Under the pieces are notes generated by a model, which was not told the DNA's origin, searched no databases, and saw nothing but the letters and a program-made list of their open reading frames with translations. DNA of 64,000 bases from Mallotus nudiflorus (Eukaryota; Streptophyta; Magnoliopsida; Malpighiales; Euphorbiaceae): NCBI GenBank assembly GCA_947683625.1, contig CANTUR010000114.1, forward strand, positions 1,426,001 through 1,490,000, written 5' to 3'. Shown here piece by piece: positions 12,053 to 22,415 of this stretch. Numbering within the stretch: position 1 is the stretch's first letter; every line of letters starts with the position of its first letter. Made by a program: the position numbers and the translations under genes.

Positions 12053-12129
12053 CTCTACTCTTTGAGTAGAGAGATGTCCGTTTTACAAGGGAGGTTCTAC
12101 CGAATTTTCGATAGAATTCTCGTAAAACG
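12053..12129. other. Conserved double hairpin in LTR copy 2
   Basis: A perfect 8-bp stem CTCTACTC/GAGTAGAG with a TTT loop is at 12,053-12,071. A second stem is formed by CGTTTTAC (12,079-12,086) with GTAAAACG (12,122-12,129), enclosing an inner TTCTA/TAGAA pairing. The second stem is bracketed by direct GATGTCCG repeats. Copy 3 has the same two stems (49,959-50,035), and copy 1 has decayed versions (6,160-6,232). It begins six bases after an acceptor-like TTTGCAG. Confidence 0.7.
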
Positions 12130-12799
12130 TGATGTCCGGTCGATCCCTAATCCTGTTTTTGTGATTAATATTCTAGATCGAGTTTAGGATTTTCTGTTAG
12201 GTTTATTCTGATGTCTATTATTTATTGTTTGTCTAGTTGCGCCGAGACCGAGGCCTAGTGGACCAGGCCGTCGAACCCATCTCGTGGGAGCGCACTAAGT
12301 GTGAGTTGCTATTTTATATATATATGCTTAGGGTGCATGATTTTAGAAATATATGTTTATTTTGATTAAATATGCATAAATAACGTGATTAGTATTTAAG
12401 TATATTTTTGGTTTATTTTTGGTATATAATAAATTATATACATGTTTTATTAATAAATTATATTTAAAATGTTTTTAAATATATTTCTAGCTTATTTGTA
12501 ATTTGATTGAATTTATTTGACGTATATATACTCGAAATATACCTGATTTATTTTTGGTATATTTCCAGTATATATATGTGGTTTATATTGTTATTTTTAT
12601 TTAAATTCATGCATCATTTATTTGTGAATGAATGTTTTATATTATTAATGAAGGGTATCAATAGAACGTGCTACCTAGTGGGCAGCACTAGGACCGAGTA
12701 TGTACCGATACGCTTATAACATTATGCTATATTACTAACCATTTGTGGACATTATTGGATTTGATTATTTGATGTGTGAGATGTGATTTGGGTGTGATT

Positions 12800-12890
12800 G
12801 CTGGAGCTCGGTTGACCAAGTGTCTCGGGGCCAATCACACTGACAATCAGACTGCTGGAGCTCGGTTGACTTAGTGTCTCGGGGTCAGTC
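12800..12890. repeat. Internal tandem duplication in LTR copy 2
   Basis: Two adjacent units of about 55 bp each contain GCTGGAGCTCGGTTGAC followed by AGTGTCTCGGGG. Equivalent doublets are in copy 3 (about 49,195-49,290, inverted) and, in diverged form, in copy 1 (about 6,958-7,050), so the duplication predates the spread of the family. Confidence 0.8.
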
Positions 12891-13591
12891 TATTGTCTAA
12901 ATGGATTAAGTGGATATATTTGGATTAAGTGAATATATTGGATTAAGTGAGCCTGTATGGCTAGAGTGTTGTCCAACACTGATTGAGGTTTCGATATTCT
13001 AGGGTTCTATTTGATCCTTCATAAACTGTGATTTTCAATAAAAATATATATAAAATGATTTTACTGCATCTGTGTGTATTTGCCTGTATATATACATATT
13101 AGATATATACTGCTGATTGTATACATTATCATTTAGTATGCATGTATATATATTATAGTAATTCACTCAGTGAGGTCTAACTCCCCTCCGTTGACTATTT
13201 TTCAGGATAGTCATCATCTTCAGACCTCAGTAGCAGGCATGTACGCCGAATTTCTTCCGCCCCGACTTCTTTGTGTAAACTGCTTCCCTGAGTCTTGAGT
13301 TTTATTTTATCTAGACACTGCAGTAGTCATTAAATATTTAAAGAGATGTTGTATTATATTTGAACTGGATTTGTATTAAAAGATTTATATATATGATATG
13401 TTGAGGATTTGATTTAAATCCAGTGGTGCATATGTTATTATTATATTTATGATTTTTATTTCCGCTGCATTATATACTGTTGTTATTACTATTGCATGTT
13501 TTATTTTATTTTTAGACTTGCTACGGGTTCCGGATTCGAAATAATTTCCGTTCTCTAACGCCGATCATGGTCCCTGTTTTAGATCGTGACA

Positions 13592-13990
13592 CCAATCATA
13601 CAAGCAGAACAGTGTGGTTCAGAGGAAGAACTTCAAACTTTCTCCTCTCTATTATGGACCTTACTATGTTGAGGACAAAGTGGGAGCAGCAGCTTACAAA
13701 CTGAGATTTCCTTCCATAGCTGATATTCACCCTGTGCTTCACGTTTCACAGTTGAAGAAATCAATTCCTCCCACTGCCATCGCCTCATCTGAGTTACCTA
13801 TTTCTATTGGTACCCCTCTCGTTACGGTAGCTATCTTGGATAGAAAATTGGTTAAGAGAGGTAATCAAGCTGCAACTAAGGTTCTTGTTCAATGGTCCAA
13901 CTGACCCAGTGAAGATGCCACTTGGGAATTTTTGTTTGACATCCAAAAACGATTTCCAGATATAAACCTTGTGGACAAGGTTTTTTAAAG
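13592..13990 (+). pseudogene. Ty3/gypsy integrase C-terminus and chromodomain-like tail
   Basis: Reading resumes as QSYKQNSVVQRKNFKLSPLY, then GAAAYKLRFP, HPVLHVSQLKKS, a spacer, and VLVQWSN-stop-PSEDATWEFLF...RFPDINLVDKVF. GDWVYLTL...KLSPLYYGPY is the GPY/F module of chromovirus integrases, and the VLVQW..EDATWE block is chromodomain-like. One stop replaces a codon at 13,902. Two bases aside, the frame continues the one cut at 10,355. Confidence 0.82.
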
Positions 13991-14001
13991 AGGGAGACAC
14001 T

Positions 14002-14820
14002 GTTATGAGCAAAATTCTTAGCCATTGTAGTTATAGCCAGAGCAACGTGTCAATTTTTTATTTGACTCTCGTACCATTCAGAAAAAAAAGTATTTACACA
14101 AATAGAATGAAAATTTATTAGATTAATTTTTATTTAATTATATTTTATATGACCAAGTTTGTTATTTATGCGAGTGGCAATTTTAGAAGCTTCTGCTTCT
14201 TTATGAGCGTGAATACTGAATCCTTTCATGAAGGACATCAAGGTTTAGCAGTGAAAATAAGCTCTCTCATGCCACACTCTATTTCTTTTTTCTTTGGCAT
14301 ACCACACTCTAAATTTCCATGAATACATTTCTGTGAAAATAACATCAATCATGCCATGTAGTAGAAGCCCAGCTCCCACAAGCTGTAAATATACCACGAG
14401 GCGTAGGGTTATAAATGAACTGAGCTGAACCAAATTTTGATTATTTGTAATCCTGTAATCAAGCTGAACTTTTTGCACAACTTGATTTTCACAAATTATT
14501 TATGAGTTTAAACCAGTTTAAAAGAATTTTAAAAAAATACACACTATAAATTAAAGTTATTCATTGAAAAATTTTAAAATAAATTATTTATTAATAAATT
14601 ATAATTTTTTTATTCTAATAATATATATTTTTTACCTTTATTGTTGAAATTCATATATTATATATCTTATATCAAATTATTAATACATTAAAATTAAGAG
14701 CATGAACCAAATTTTACATAGTTTAAACTTAGCTTATTTATTAAACAAGCTTCATTAAATGAGCTCAAAAAAACTATTATTGAATAGAGTTCCAAGTAGC
14801 TCGTAACTCGTTTATAGCCT
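14002..14820. other. Possible gypsy 3' LTR start, then AT-rich MITE-like debris
   Basis: TGTTATGAGC follows the polypurine tract at 14,002, but the LTR end is not recognisable. From about 14,400 to 14,815 the sequence has repeated GAGCTGAACCAAATTTT- and CATGAACCAAATTTT-like phrases and AGCTTATTTATTAAACAAGC. This resembles short non-autonomous hAT-type debris. No gene is seen. Confidence 0.4.
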
Positions 14821-14825
14821 TAATG

Positions 14826-14954
14826 AGAAACAAAGCTTCAGTTCTAAATAACAACAAAGCAACAGAGCTACCCAATAATCAAATGGGGAGGAATAAAGCT
14901 TCAGTTCTTCTAAATAACAACAAAGCAACGGAGTTACGCGGTAATCAAATGGTC
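14826..14954 (+). repeat. Tandem duplication of a 63-66-bp unit with open frame
   Basis: Two adjacent units, 63 and 66 bp, share AAAGCTTCAGTTCT, TAAATAACAACAAAGCAAC and AATCAAATGG. In one frame each encodes RNKASVL(L)NNNKATEL..NQM. The length change is one codon, so the frame is kept in both. The ORF (14,823-15,020) is only 65 codons and shows no known family, so I list it as a repeat and not as a gene. Confidence 0.7.
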
Positions 14955-15149
14955 AGAAGCTACTTCAAACAAACTTGTTTTATCCAGTTGCCGCTGTTTC
15001 TTCCTGTCAGAGTCTTCTAACTTAAATTGAAATAAGTTTCGAATGCAGAATTCCTAAGACTCATCAACTAAACATTTGAGCACCAAAGCATCAAAGGTGT
15101 TGCTTGGTGATAATAAAAATGCCCCGATATTGCTAAAATAATGAATACA

Positions 15150-15770
15150 GACTCGCACAGGGCGTTCTTCGAGTGCTCTATTTTATTCACCGGGATATTA
15201 ACCAGAATATTTGAAATCAAGAATTACACCTGTAAAGCACGCTTTCTAACAATAGAACAGAAATGCGCATTTTCTTTAGGTTTATCATTACCTTATACAG
15301 AAGGTTCAATGTCTGAGCTACAAAATCATGTTTTCACCTGACACTTGGTAAAGGAAAAGATTCTATGCAACTCTTGGGTAGAATACCCTATGCATCTGGT
15401 AATATCACTGAGTGAAACACTTGGTAGAGGAGAAACAATCCCAAGAAAATGAGAAAGGATGGTATTTGCTGATGCCTGCATGGAAGAAACAGAGCAATAA
15501 GCATAGAGGAAAATCAAGTAACTTGTACTATACTGTTCCCCACTTGAAACTTATTCTGAATTATCCAAGAACTGTTCGCATCATCACGACATGGAGTCAC
15601 CAATACATCACATAAAATTTTAGTGATTACTCAAGAAACTTTTTCTTCATTCGTTGATATTCTCACTCTATATGGTGAAATAAACCCCAACTAAATTCTA
15701 ATGTTACACCGTGCATTTGATATATAAAAATTTGAAACTTGCTAACTAAATAGAGCACACAGGTTATTAT
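15150..15770 (-). pseudogene. Duplicated relic of TIC21 exon 4 and flanking intron
   Basis: The segment aligns by eye with 19,650-20,260, which holds the last exon of TIC21 and its flanks. On the minus strand an AG acceptor (TGCAG) precedes GCATCAGCAAATACC, giving ASANTILSHFLGIV as in the functional exon (ASANTILSHFLGLV). The copy then diverges and frameshifts: LELLRSVTLPAS is lost, and the native stop codon is read through in the shifted frame. Similarity continues into the intron (for example TAATGTTACACCGTGCATTTGATA versus TAATGTAGCATCATGCCTTTGATA). Retained intron sequence shows that this is a DNA-level duplication, not a processed copy. Other TIC21 exons are not present nearby. Confidence 0.8.
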
Positions 15771-16700
15771 CCTATGATCATGACAGCAAAACCAGTTTCA
15801 TACCCATAAAGATCATAATTGAGCAAAGTTGCACCTGCAATTGTACATGCAAAAGATGCAACTGCCAACTTGTATGACAAAATGATATTATTCCAATGCA
15901 TCAGCCTGCGTTAATCACAACAGAAAGCCAAGGCAAACTAAATTTTGGGCATCAAGAATGGAGGTCTCAGTTGCATTTCAGTAATTATAAATTCATTAGC
16001 ATGCAAAGTAGGCGGAGGATTTGCATGAGCTTTTTTCCCACTTCAACCAATTATTAACTCTTTTCAATTATTTTTTCCTATATTTTTAGGGTCTACAACA
16101 ATATACATCATGAGTATGATCTCGAATACGAAAGTAAAGCTGATCCAAAAAATTGTTTAAGCAACACACAATTGTAACTTGCAATTCCATAGCCATGAAG
16201 AGCCAGAATATCATAAAAGAATAAGCTCTTGTCCCAGTGGATAGTGGAAGTCCACTTCCACTGTTCTACACAATTCTACAGCATGCATTCTCCTCACCAC
16301 CAGAACAGTATAGAAACCATAAGCAACTATAATTTCATTTAATATAACCAAGTAACCAACAATCTTGATAACTTGAACACTCAGCATCAAATAAACAAAC
16401 TTATAATGACAATCCACAATCAAAACTTATGATTACCAATCTTGCAACTTCACAACAGCAAAATTAAAATTGAATTCAAATCATAGCAGCAACACATCAA
16501 CCAATTCGAATGCATAAAAGGTAGTCATAACTACACGAAAGAAGTTTCAGAGTCACATTCACAAATATAACCACGATAATCATATTTCCAAAAGAATCAT
16601 GAATCATGATCACTGTCCAAACCAGAATTCTACAAAATCCTACAGGTTGAATTGAATTCTCAATTGCAAAATGACACATGTACTACAAATGTTAATTTAA
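15771..16700. other. Unassigned sequence downstream of the L10-like ORF
   Basis: No domain is recognised on either strand. Because the L10-like ORF is on the minus strand and a donor-like GTAAGTG follows its last codons, part of this stretch could be an intron or 3' UTR of that gene. Confidence 0.35.
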
Positions 16701-16774
16701 TCCATATAAAAAAGAAACACACTTACATCCCAATTAGCTGCCACCACCATCACTTTCACCCCCAGCTTCTTCAC

Positions 16775-17275
16775 TTAAGGTTTGAGCGTCATAATGACAT
16801 TACTAGCTGGAGGCTGTAAAGTACTAACCAATCCAATCAAAGGTATATGCAATGTACCTAAAATCTCAGCATAGGTTTCAGCTTCTGATGGCAATGTTTC
16901 AAGTTGCTTAAAATCAACAGGCCCATATAACTTCCCCTCAAAATAAGCACACGTGAAGTCATTATGCTCCAATTTCATACCTTTCAGAAAATTCCCATAA
17001 GATTTAATGGCCCCAGAAATGTCTTCATCATGAACAAAAAGCCAAGCATTCTTCCCTTTAATACAAGGCTTTAAAGCTTCCCATTTAGTGCCTTCAATAG
17101 CTTTATCAACAAGAGTGTTCTTAGCAACAACGAGCTTAGTAGACTGTGGCAATGATCTTCTCAGTTCTTGAGATTCTTTCACTGTAAAGCCCACAAAATT
17201 AATAGCTGCTAAAAGGTTGCAATTTTCCAACTGGGTTTTCACTGTTTGTATCGCTTTGTGGCGTATCTTCATCAT
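16775..17275 (-). CDS. Plastid-type ribosomal protein L10 (bL10) homologue, shortened; possible pseudogene
   Basis: The 166-residue frame matches the bL10 family: VKTQLENCNLLAAINFVGFT, LRRSLPQSTKLVVAKNTLVD, AIEGTKWEALKP, NAWLFVHDEDI and YGPVDFKQLETLPSEAETYA are seen in order. bL10 anchors the L7/L12 stalk on the large ribosomal subunit. Plant plastid L10 is normally made with a transit peptide. Here the frame opens directly at MMKIRHKAIQT with no such extension. The C-terminus is also odd. The frame stops after IMTLKP, but a few bases further on another frame reads EEAGGESDGGGS then stop, which looks like the true family ending after a small deletion. A donor-like GTAAGTG follows the second stop. 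It may be a recently damaged duplicate, or it may be expressed as a shorter protein. Confidence 0.65.
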   Translation of the reverse strand: MMKIRHKAIQTVKTQLENCNLLAAINFVGFTVKESQELRRSLPQSTKLVVAKNTLVDKAIEGTKWEALKPCIKGKNAWLFVHDEDISGAIKSYGNFLKGMKLEHNDFTCAYFEGKLYGPVDFKQLETLPSEAETYAEILGTLHIPLIGLVSTLQPPASNVIMTLKP

Positions 17276-17399
17276 CTTGTATAAAAGATTGTAACTTTAT
17301 AGGATCTAAGTTGAAAATGCTGTGCGATCTTCTTCTTCTGCTGAATCAATGTTCTGTTTTGTTCAGAAATTAGGGTTTTGTTGGCTATAGTATTTGAAT

Positions 17400-18083
17400 T
17401 GGACCTGTCTTGTTGAGCCTATGGCGTGTGGCCTTTGTTTTTGTTAGGCTTTTTGAAGCCTAATAGCACTGGGGATTTTGAACCTTATAGTTGAATACAA
17501 ATTTAAATAATTAAAATTTTGATATATGATTGAACTAATGAAAATTTTAATGTTTTGGTTGTTAAAGGAAGAGCTATATATTTTTTTACATAAAATAATT
17601 ATGAAAAAAATATTAAAAATTATAATTTTACAATTTTAACCAAGGAAAAAGATAGTTATCTAGATCCACTGCACAAATAGTAAGTAACAAGCCATGACTT
17701 TTTTTTTTTTTTTCTAGTCCCAGTATTTAAAATCTATTAGATTCTGACTGATTCAGTCTAATATAGATAAAATTATAAGGACAGTAAAAGTTTTTTAACA
17801 AATAATTTAACGTAGCTCCCTATACTAAAATTCAAACTTGAAACTTAACTTTAATGAGAATAATTTAAATGAGAACAACTTACTATTAAATTGTTATTGG
17901 TTATAATTAGTGATTTTTTATGAAAGTGTACATCTCATTTTCTTTTTTATACAGTAAAACTCATCATACTACTTTAATCACTTGCTACATACTTTTTTTT
18001 TTAATTTTGTCGTCTCGAGGACGACTTAGATTACAACTATCATTATCAACTATTATATATCAATTATAATAATTATCAACAAC

Positions 18084-18122
<39 letters not shown>

Positions 18123-18440
18123 CTCCTAGGAGTGGCTAGGCATAGACATTTTAGTTCGAAACTTTACATTCTTTAAAATTCAAAACTGAATCTTTGAAGT
18201 TTCAGTACCTCCTTTTAGACCAATTGATCTAAGGCTAATTTGCCCTAATACATACTCTACATGTAGCAGACTTGCAAATATGTATGCATCATTATCCTTT
18301 TAACTATTATTGTGGTGACATTTTCCGACAACAAAATAGTTTATTAGGATTCTATCTGTGCATAAAGTGGTAAAGAATTTGTTTCTTTGAAAATCTTGTT
18401 GTCGAGGCATTGTGATCTTATGCTTGCAATCAGGAGTTAT
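17400..18440. other. AT-rich intergenic stretch with (TTA)n microsatellite
   Basis: No reading frame is supported. An ATT/TTA run of about 40 bp lies at 18,082-18,122, and a poly-T run is at 17,699-17,714. Confidence 0.6.
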
Positions 18441-18446
18441 TCTTCT

Positions 18447-19487
18447 TGGTTTTAAGAGTAATAATAAATAATGGGGCAATTGATGCTTCTTTAAAGCAAT
18501 CAAAGTTGTCGCACGAACTTGTCATTATTAGAGGGGAACAAAGAAGTGCTCTCTTAATAATTAGAGCTTCATTGCTCTTCCAATGGAGATTTGTTATAAG
18601 GTATCTGTTCTTGCTCGTTAACTTTTCATTAGGTCTGCATGAATTTTCTTCTCCCTCAATGTCTTCAAGGCTTTTAGCTTGTATTTTATCCTTGGGTGTT
18701 GATTCATTAGCTTTAAAATATTTTTTCTTTCTTGAACATCTCTATCTGTTACTGGTTCTTGCTTTCTTATGTCATGCAAAGAGTTTCTCCATTAAAAATG
18801 CTTCTTTTGACGTGATTGTTTTCCATTTTAATCAAGTGAGACTCACCAGATTTTGGAAAACTATGTTCCTAAGTGGGTGCTTAAGAGTGGTTCAGTTAAA
18901 GCTCAAAATCTATTGGATGAGGATGACCAGCTTACTGCTAATCAGATGATCCATCCTTCTGGTTTGCCTATTTGTTGGTTGAGTTATATGTATAGAAAAG
19001 GAGAAATGGTCTCTCTTACAAATCTTGCATTTCCAAAATGCTAGCTACTCATCAAGAAGTTCAAAGTCTCTGCAAAGCTTCAAGACAAAGGAGTCTGTAG
19101 TTTCAGCTTTGCAAATTTGTCAAGGATTCTACTTCGAGCTCAAACTAGTATGAAGATAAAATACATGGCTTATCATGACAGCAATATATCAGGTAGCATC
19201 AAGTTAACAATTGAATTAGAGAGAAATGGGTTTCTTTCAACTTTTGCATCACCAGGGGCACTTCCGCAACCATTACAGCAGCAAGAAAGTGGAGGGTTTT
19301 TTCTCTCAGGCACAGATACCTCACTTGTGGTACTCTTTTCTTGTTTGAAATGAAGCCAAATCCTACGAGCGGCACAAGCATGCTGTCCATCAACTGCTCT
19401 GCCTGTAGCTAATGATGGTAGCCAACAAATTTACAGACTTGGAAAGTATGTGACACTGCCTCAGTGGACGACCCCTAAAAAGAAATG
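18447..19487 (+). pseudogene. Broken fragment of an unidentified plant gene
   Basis: Coding-like pieces occur in order but in different frames. These are GAIDASLKQSKLSHELVIIR (about 18,473-18,532); after an intron-like gap ending near 18,835, ENYVPKWVLKSGSVKAQNLL and HPSGLPICWLSYMYRKGEMV (to 19,041); SSSKSLQSFKTKESVV and GFYFELKL in another frame (19,050-19,150); YMAYHDSNISGSIKLTIELE and LPQPLQQQESGGFFLSGTD (to 19,350); and YRLGKYVTLPQWTTPKKK then stop (19,438-19,487). Frameshifts separate the pieces, and a retained intron-like gap argues against retrotransposition. From memory it faintly recalls the C-terminus of the plant Integrator subunit 7 homologue. I hold that loosely and assign no name. 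Confidence 0.5.
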
Positions 19488-19870
19488 AAGTGGAGATGAT
19501 TGACGAAAGCTTTTCTTTTGGCAATTGTTATCTTTCCTCCATATTTTGGTTAATAGTATGAGTGATCTCTAGACTCTAGTCATCCAAAAGGGCTTTATTG
19601 TGTTAAAAACAAAAAACTTGTCACTATCAAACGTGGCCTCACAGAACATGCTTGGAGTACTCTAATTTATATCCACCAGGAGATTAACTCAAATATTCAC
19701 TGGTGCTGATGCTTTACACGACTTTTTTTAAGAATGGAAAATGAACTACCTTTTTAAAGTTTATCATACCCTTATGCAGAGCTGTTCCAAAAAAAAAAAT
19801 TATGCAGAAGGTGCAACGTTTTGACTACAAAATCATGTTTTCTCCTGACATTTGGTACAAGAAAAATATT

Positions 19871-22415
19871 CTATGCAACTCTTGGGACTGGAATGCCTTC
19901 TGAAGCTGGTAATGTCACGGAGCGCAACAGCTCCAAGGAGAAAACAAGACCGAGAAAATGAGACAGGATAGTATTCGCTGATGCCTGCACAAGAGAAATG
20001 GAATAGCAAGGACAAGAAAATCAAGATTAACTAACTTGCACCCTACTGTTTTCATCACTTGAGAGTTATTCTTAAATTCACCAAAAACTATTCACATCAT
20101 CATGAGTTTTAGGCGATTACTCCAGCTAATTTTATTGATTTATTGATGCTTTAGACATATCTAAATGATTGAAAAAGCTATCACCAAATTGTAATGTAGC
20201 ATCATGCCTTTGATAGAACATTTTGGAACGTACCAACTAGTTAACTCTGTTAAAAATTTGCATGCTAAATTCACAAATTTGCTGAAACTTCCAATTATTT
20301 TAGCGGGTGCAATACGTTTTTCAGAAAGAAAGGCACAAAAGAAATCTCTAATTTTTTAATATACAGTATTATTTCCACTCTCTTAGATAGTAGAACCAAT
20401 AAATCATTAAAGCATAACAAAAGGTCATAAAAACACAAGTTGGTATTTTAGAAGTATAAGTTGGATATGATTGAGTTATAAGTACCTGCACCAAGAATAC
20501 ATCCAAAGCAAGAACTGGACTGTAACCAGGGGAAATCCCCTGGTAATAAGGATTTGCCGAGGAAGTTAGAGCCTTCGCAACCAACAATCCCACTGTCGCT
20601 TGCATACCAAGAATAGCAGCACCCATTCCCAACAAATTCACTACTATGCCGTTTTTCAATCCTTTCACAACATCAGCTCGTGGAGGAGCCTGAGATACAC
20701 AAACAATTATATAGAATACCCCAAGCATAAGATAAAATCTCAAACAAAAAGCTGCATGAAATGTATTTCTGTCGTGTCAAGGGAACCTAAAGTCTTTTGC
20801 ATATAACAATGCTACAATCTATGACAGCAAGGAATAAGATTGCAGAGTTGATTCCTTGACACTGGCATAAAACAAGAATATAGCAAATTCTAGCAACATA
20901 TCTAGGCATAGTCACTCGACCAAGAGCCTTTCCAGGTGGGATGTGCATGCAGTACAGCAAAATTTTTGTTCTTCTATAGCAAAAAGATATTAGAAACTGA
21001 TGAGCATTTCAAAATTATCATTTAGAAAAGATGAATACATTAGAAATGATAAATACATCAACATCATCACTTTGTTTGAAAAGTCTATAAACTGCAAGAA
21101 TTCATTTCAAATGAATTCCATTTAGTCAATTCTTATGTTCAAAAACCCCATCCTCACTAAACTTCAATTATTTCAGTTTAATCAAAAGTGATTTGAAATT
21201 GAAAGGATTCAATTCAATCAACACATGATTTGTTCTAATACCCCAATATCAATATTCAGACTTATGATGAGGAAGTCCAGCATTCCAAGGCCCAAAAGAA
21301 ATATAAAATCTTATAAAGGAAGCATGCCAATCAAGGAAGAAAAAGTCTCCTATTTGAGTAATGAATTCCTATTCCAGTGGTTCAAGCGCCCTATATATAC
21401 CCTTTATTTCTTTCTATTATATTTATTCTGTTCTAGTCCATTCTATATATTCCGCTTATTCTCCCATACACAGTGATCTAACTTAAGCATCCTGAGTGTT
21501 TGTGGGAGAATTTCCACAAAACCCTTAGCTCTTTGGTGCTTGTAGGATTCAAGTGTTTGTGATCCAGTAATCAGTTCCAAACAAAGGCCTATTATCACAT
21601 TGCCAAATTCAAATCCTTTTTACCACATAATAACTAACTAAAAAATTGCATCTATTAAACAAAAAAATAATTAAAAAATACCCAAACTCTTAATCAAGAA
21701 ATGAAATTTGATCATTTAAAAACACCCAGTTAACAAAATTAAAAGTAGAATACCTTGGAAGGTTCATTAGCAGTCTTCTTGAGCTTATCAGCAAGACGGA
21801 TATAACCGAAAGACCAAAAAACTGAAATAAAAGCAGCAGCAATACCTCCAGTAGTTGCATAAAAAGTAGCAGGAGATGATATCTTTCCAGTAATCACAAT
21901 AGAAAACGACAAGATAACAGCAGCTACCACTGTGCATATCAATTGCCCCCAAAACCCTAAACTCCCTAATCTCTTAAAATACCTTGCAGTACTCTCCAAT
22001 CTCTTCGCCACCTACACACACAAAAACCAGAAAAGATTCAATCTTTATTACAATTTCATCAAATTAGTCCACATTACAGCCACAATTCAGCACAAAAAAA
22101 CCAAACCTGAGCGAGTTTTGCCTTCTCTGCATCGTCGTTTACAGGAGTGAAAGAGGAAGAGACCGGCGAAGAAGAAGCAGCAGCATTGGCTTTAGTGGGT
22201 GAGAGATTATAGCTTAAGTTTTGAGCTTTAAGTGGGTCGTATGATAATGAAGGAAATGTGATTGATTTTGTTGATTGTAATGAATGATAATTTGAAGGGT
22301 ATAGAGGTTGTCTTAGCCGGTTTCGGTGGAGGAGGCGAGATGCCGCCGGAGATATAGCTGCTGCCGTTGCCGACGAGGAGTGAACTGTGGCCGCTGGCAC
22401 GAGTAAAGTCTGCAT
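19871..22415 (-). CDS. TIC21: TIC21 (PIC1/CIA5), chloroplast inner-envelope protein, complete
   Basis: Four exons with GT-AG introns: 22,415-22,107, 22,011-21,754, 20,689-20,486 and 19,984-19,871. All junctions are phase 0, giving 885 nt and 294 residues. The family is about this length (I recall 296 in Arabidopsis). Residues 1 to about 75 are Ser/Ala/Arg-rich, as expected of a transit peptide. The mature part carries RYFKRLGSLGFWGQLICTVV, SSPATFYATTGGIAAAFISV, NLLGMGAAILGMQATVGLLV and ASANTILSHFLGLVF, with several hydrophobic membrane spans, and ends IPVPRVA. TIC21 sits in the inner chloroplast envelope, where it has been linked to protein import and, as PIC1, to iron transport. The start is the first Met of the open frame. 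A duplicated relic of exon 4 lies 4.5 kb downstream. Confidence 0.93.

Larger units (their letters stand above)
10356..13591 (+). mobile_element. Long LTR-like element, copy 2 (probable solo LTR)
   Basis: A 3,236-bp block with ends TGTAATATCCC and AGATCGTGACA lies inside a gypsy integrase frame. The order of landmarks is: (TTTTC)n tract 10,795-10,890; Ser/Pro-rich GC-richer stretch to 11,125; GCTCCGGTGAGT donor-like site with GT at 11,130; ATTTCTTTGCAG acceptor-like site ending 12,046; hairpins 12,053-12,129; GTGCTACCTAGTGGGCAGC near 12,668; duplicated CTCGGTTGAC unit 12,803-12,890; AATTCACTCAGTGAGGTCT near 13,161; and GCTACGGGTTCCGG near 13,521. The first five bases on the left are cactc and on the right ccaat, so the target duplication is not intact. 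No coding domains are inside. A solo LTR is the simplest reading; a LARD-like non-autonomous element is the alternative. Confidence 0.8.
9850..14001 (+). mobile_element. Ty3/gypsy chromovirus-type fragment interrupted by LTR copy 2
   Basis: Integrase coding sequence (9,855-10,355) and the integrase C-terminus plus chromodomain-like tail (13,592-13,990) flank a 3.2-kb TG...CA insertion. The tail is followed by the purine-rich AAAGAGGGAGAC at 13,988-13,999, which looks like a polypurine tract, and then TGTTATGAGC, a plausible 3' LTR start. RT and gag are absent, and the left end is fused to the copia env-like ORF. The element is truncated and dead. Confidence 0.75.

Noticed and set aside
11840..12187. 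115-codon ORF in LTR copy 2
   Set aside because: It spans the hairpin module and acceptor-like site; the frame is not preserved as a protein in the other copies.
18082..18122. ATT repeat as a CRISPR-like or satellite array
   Set aside because: It is a simple trinucleotide microsatellite without spacers.
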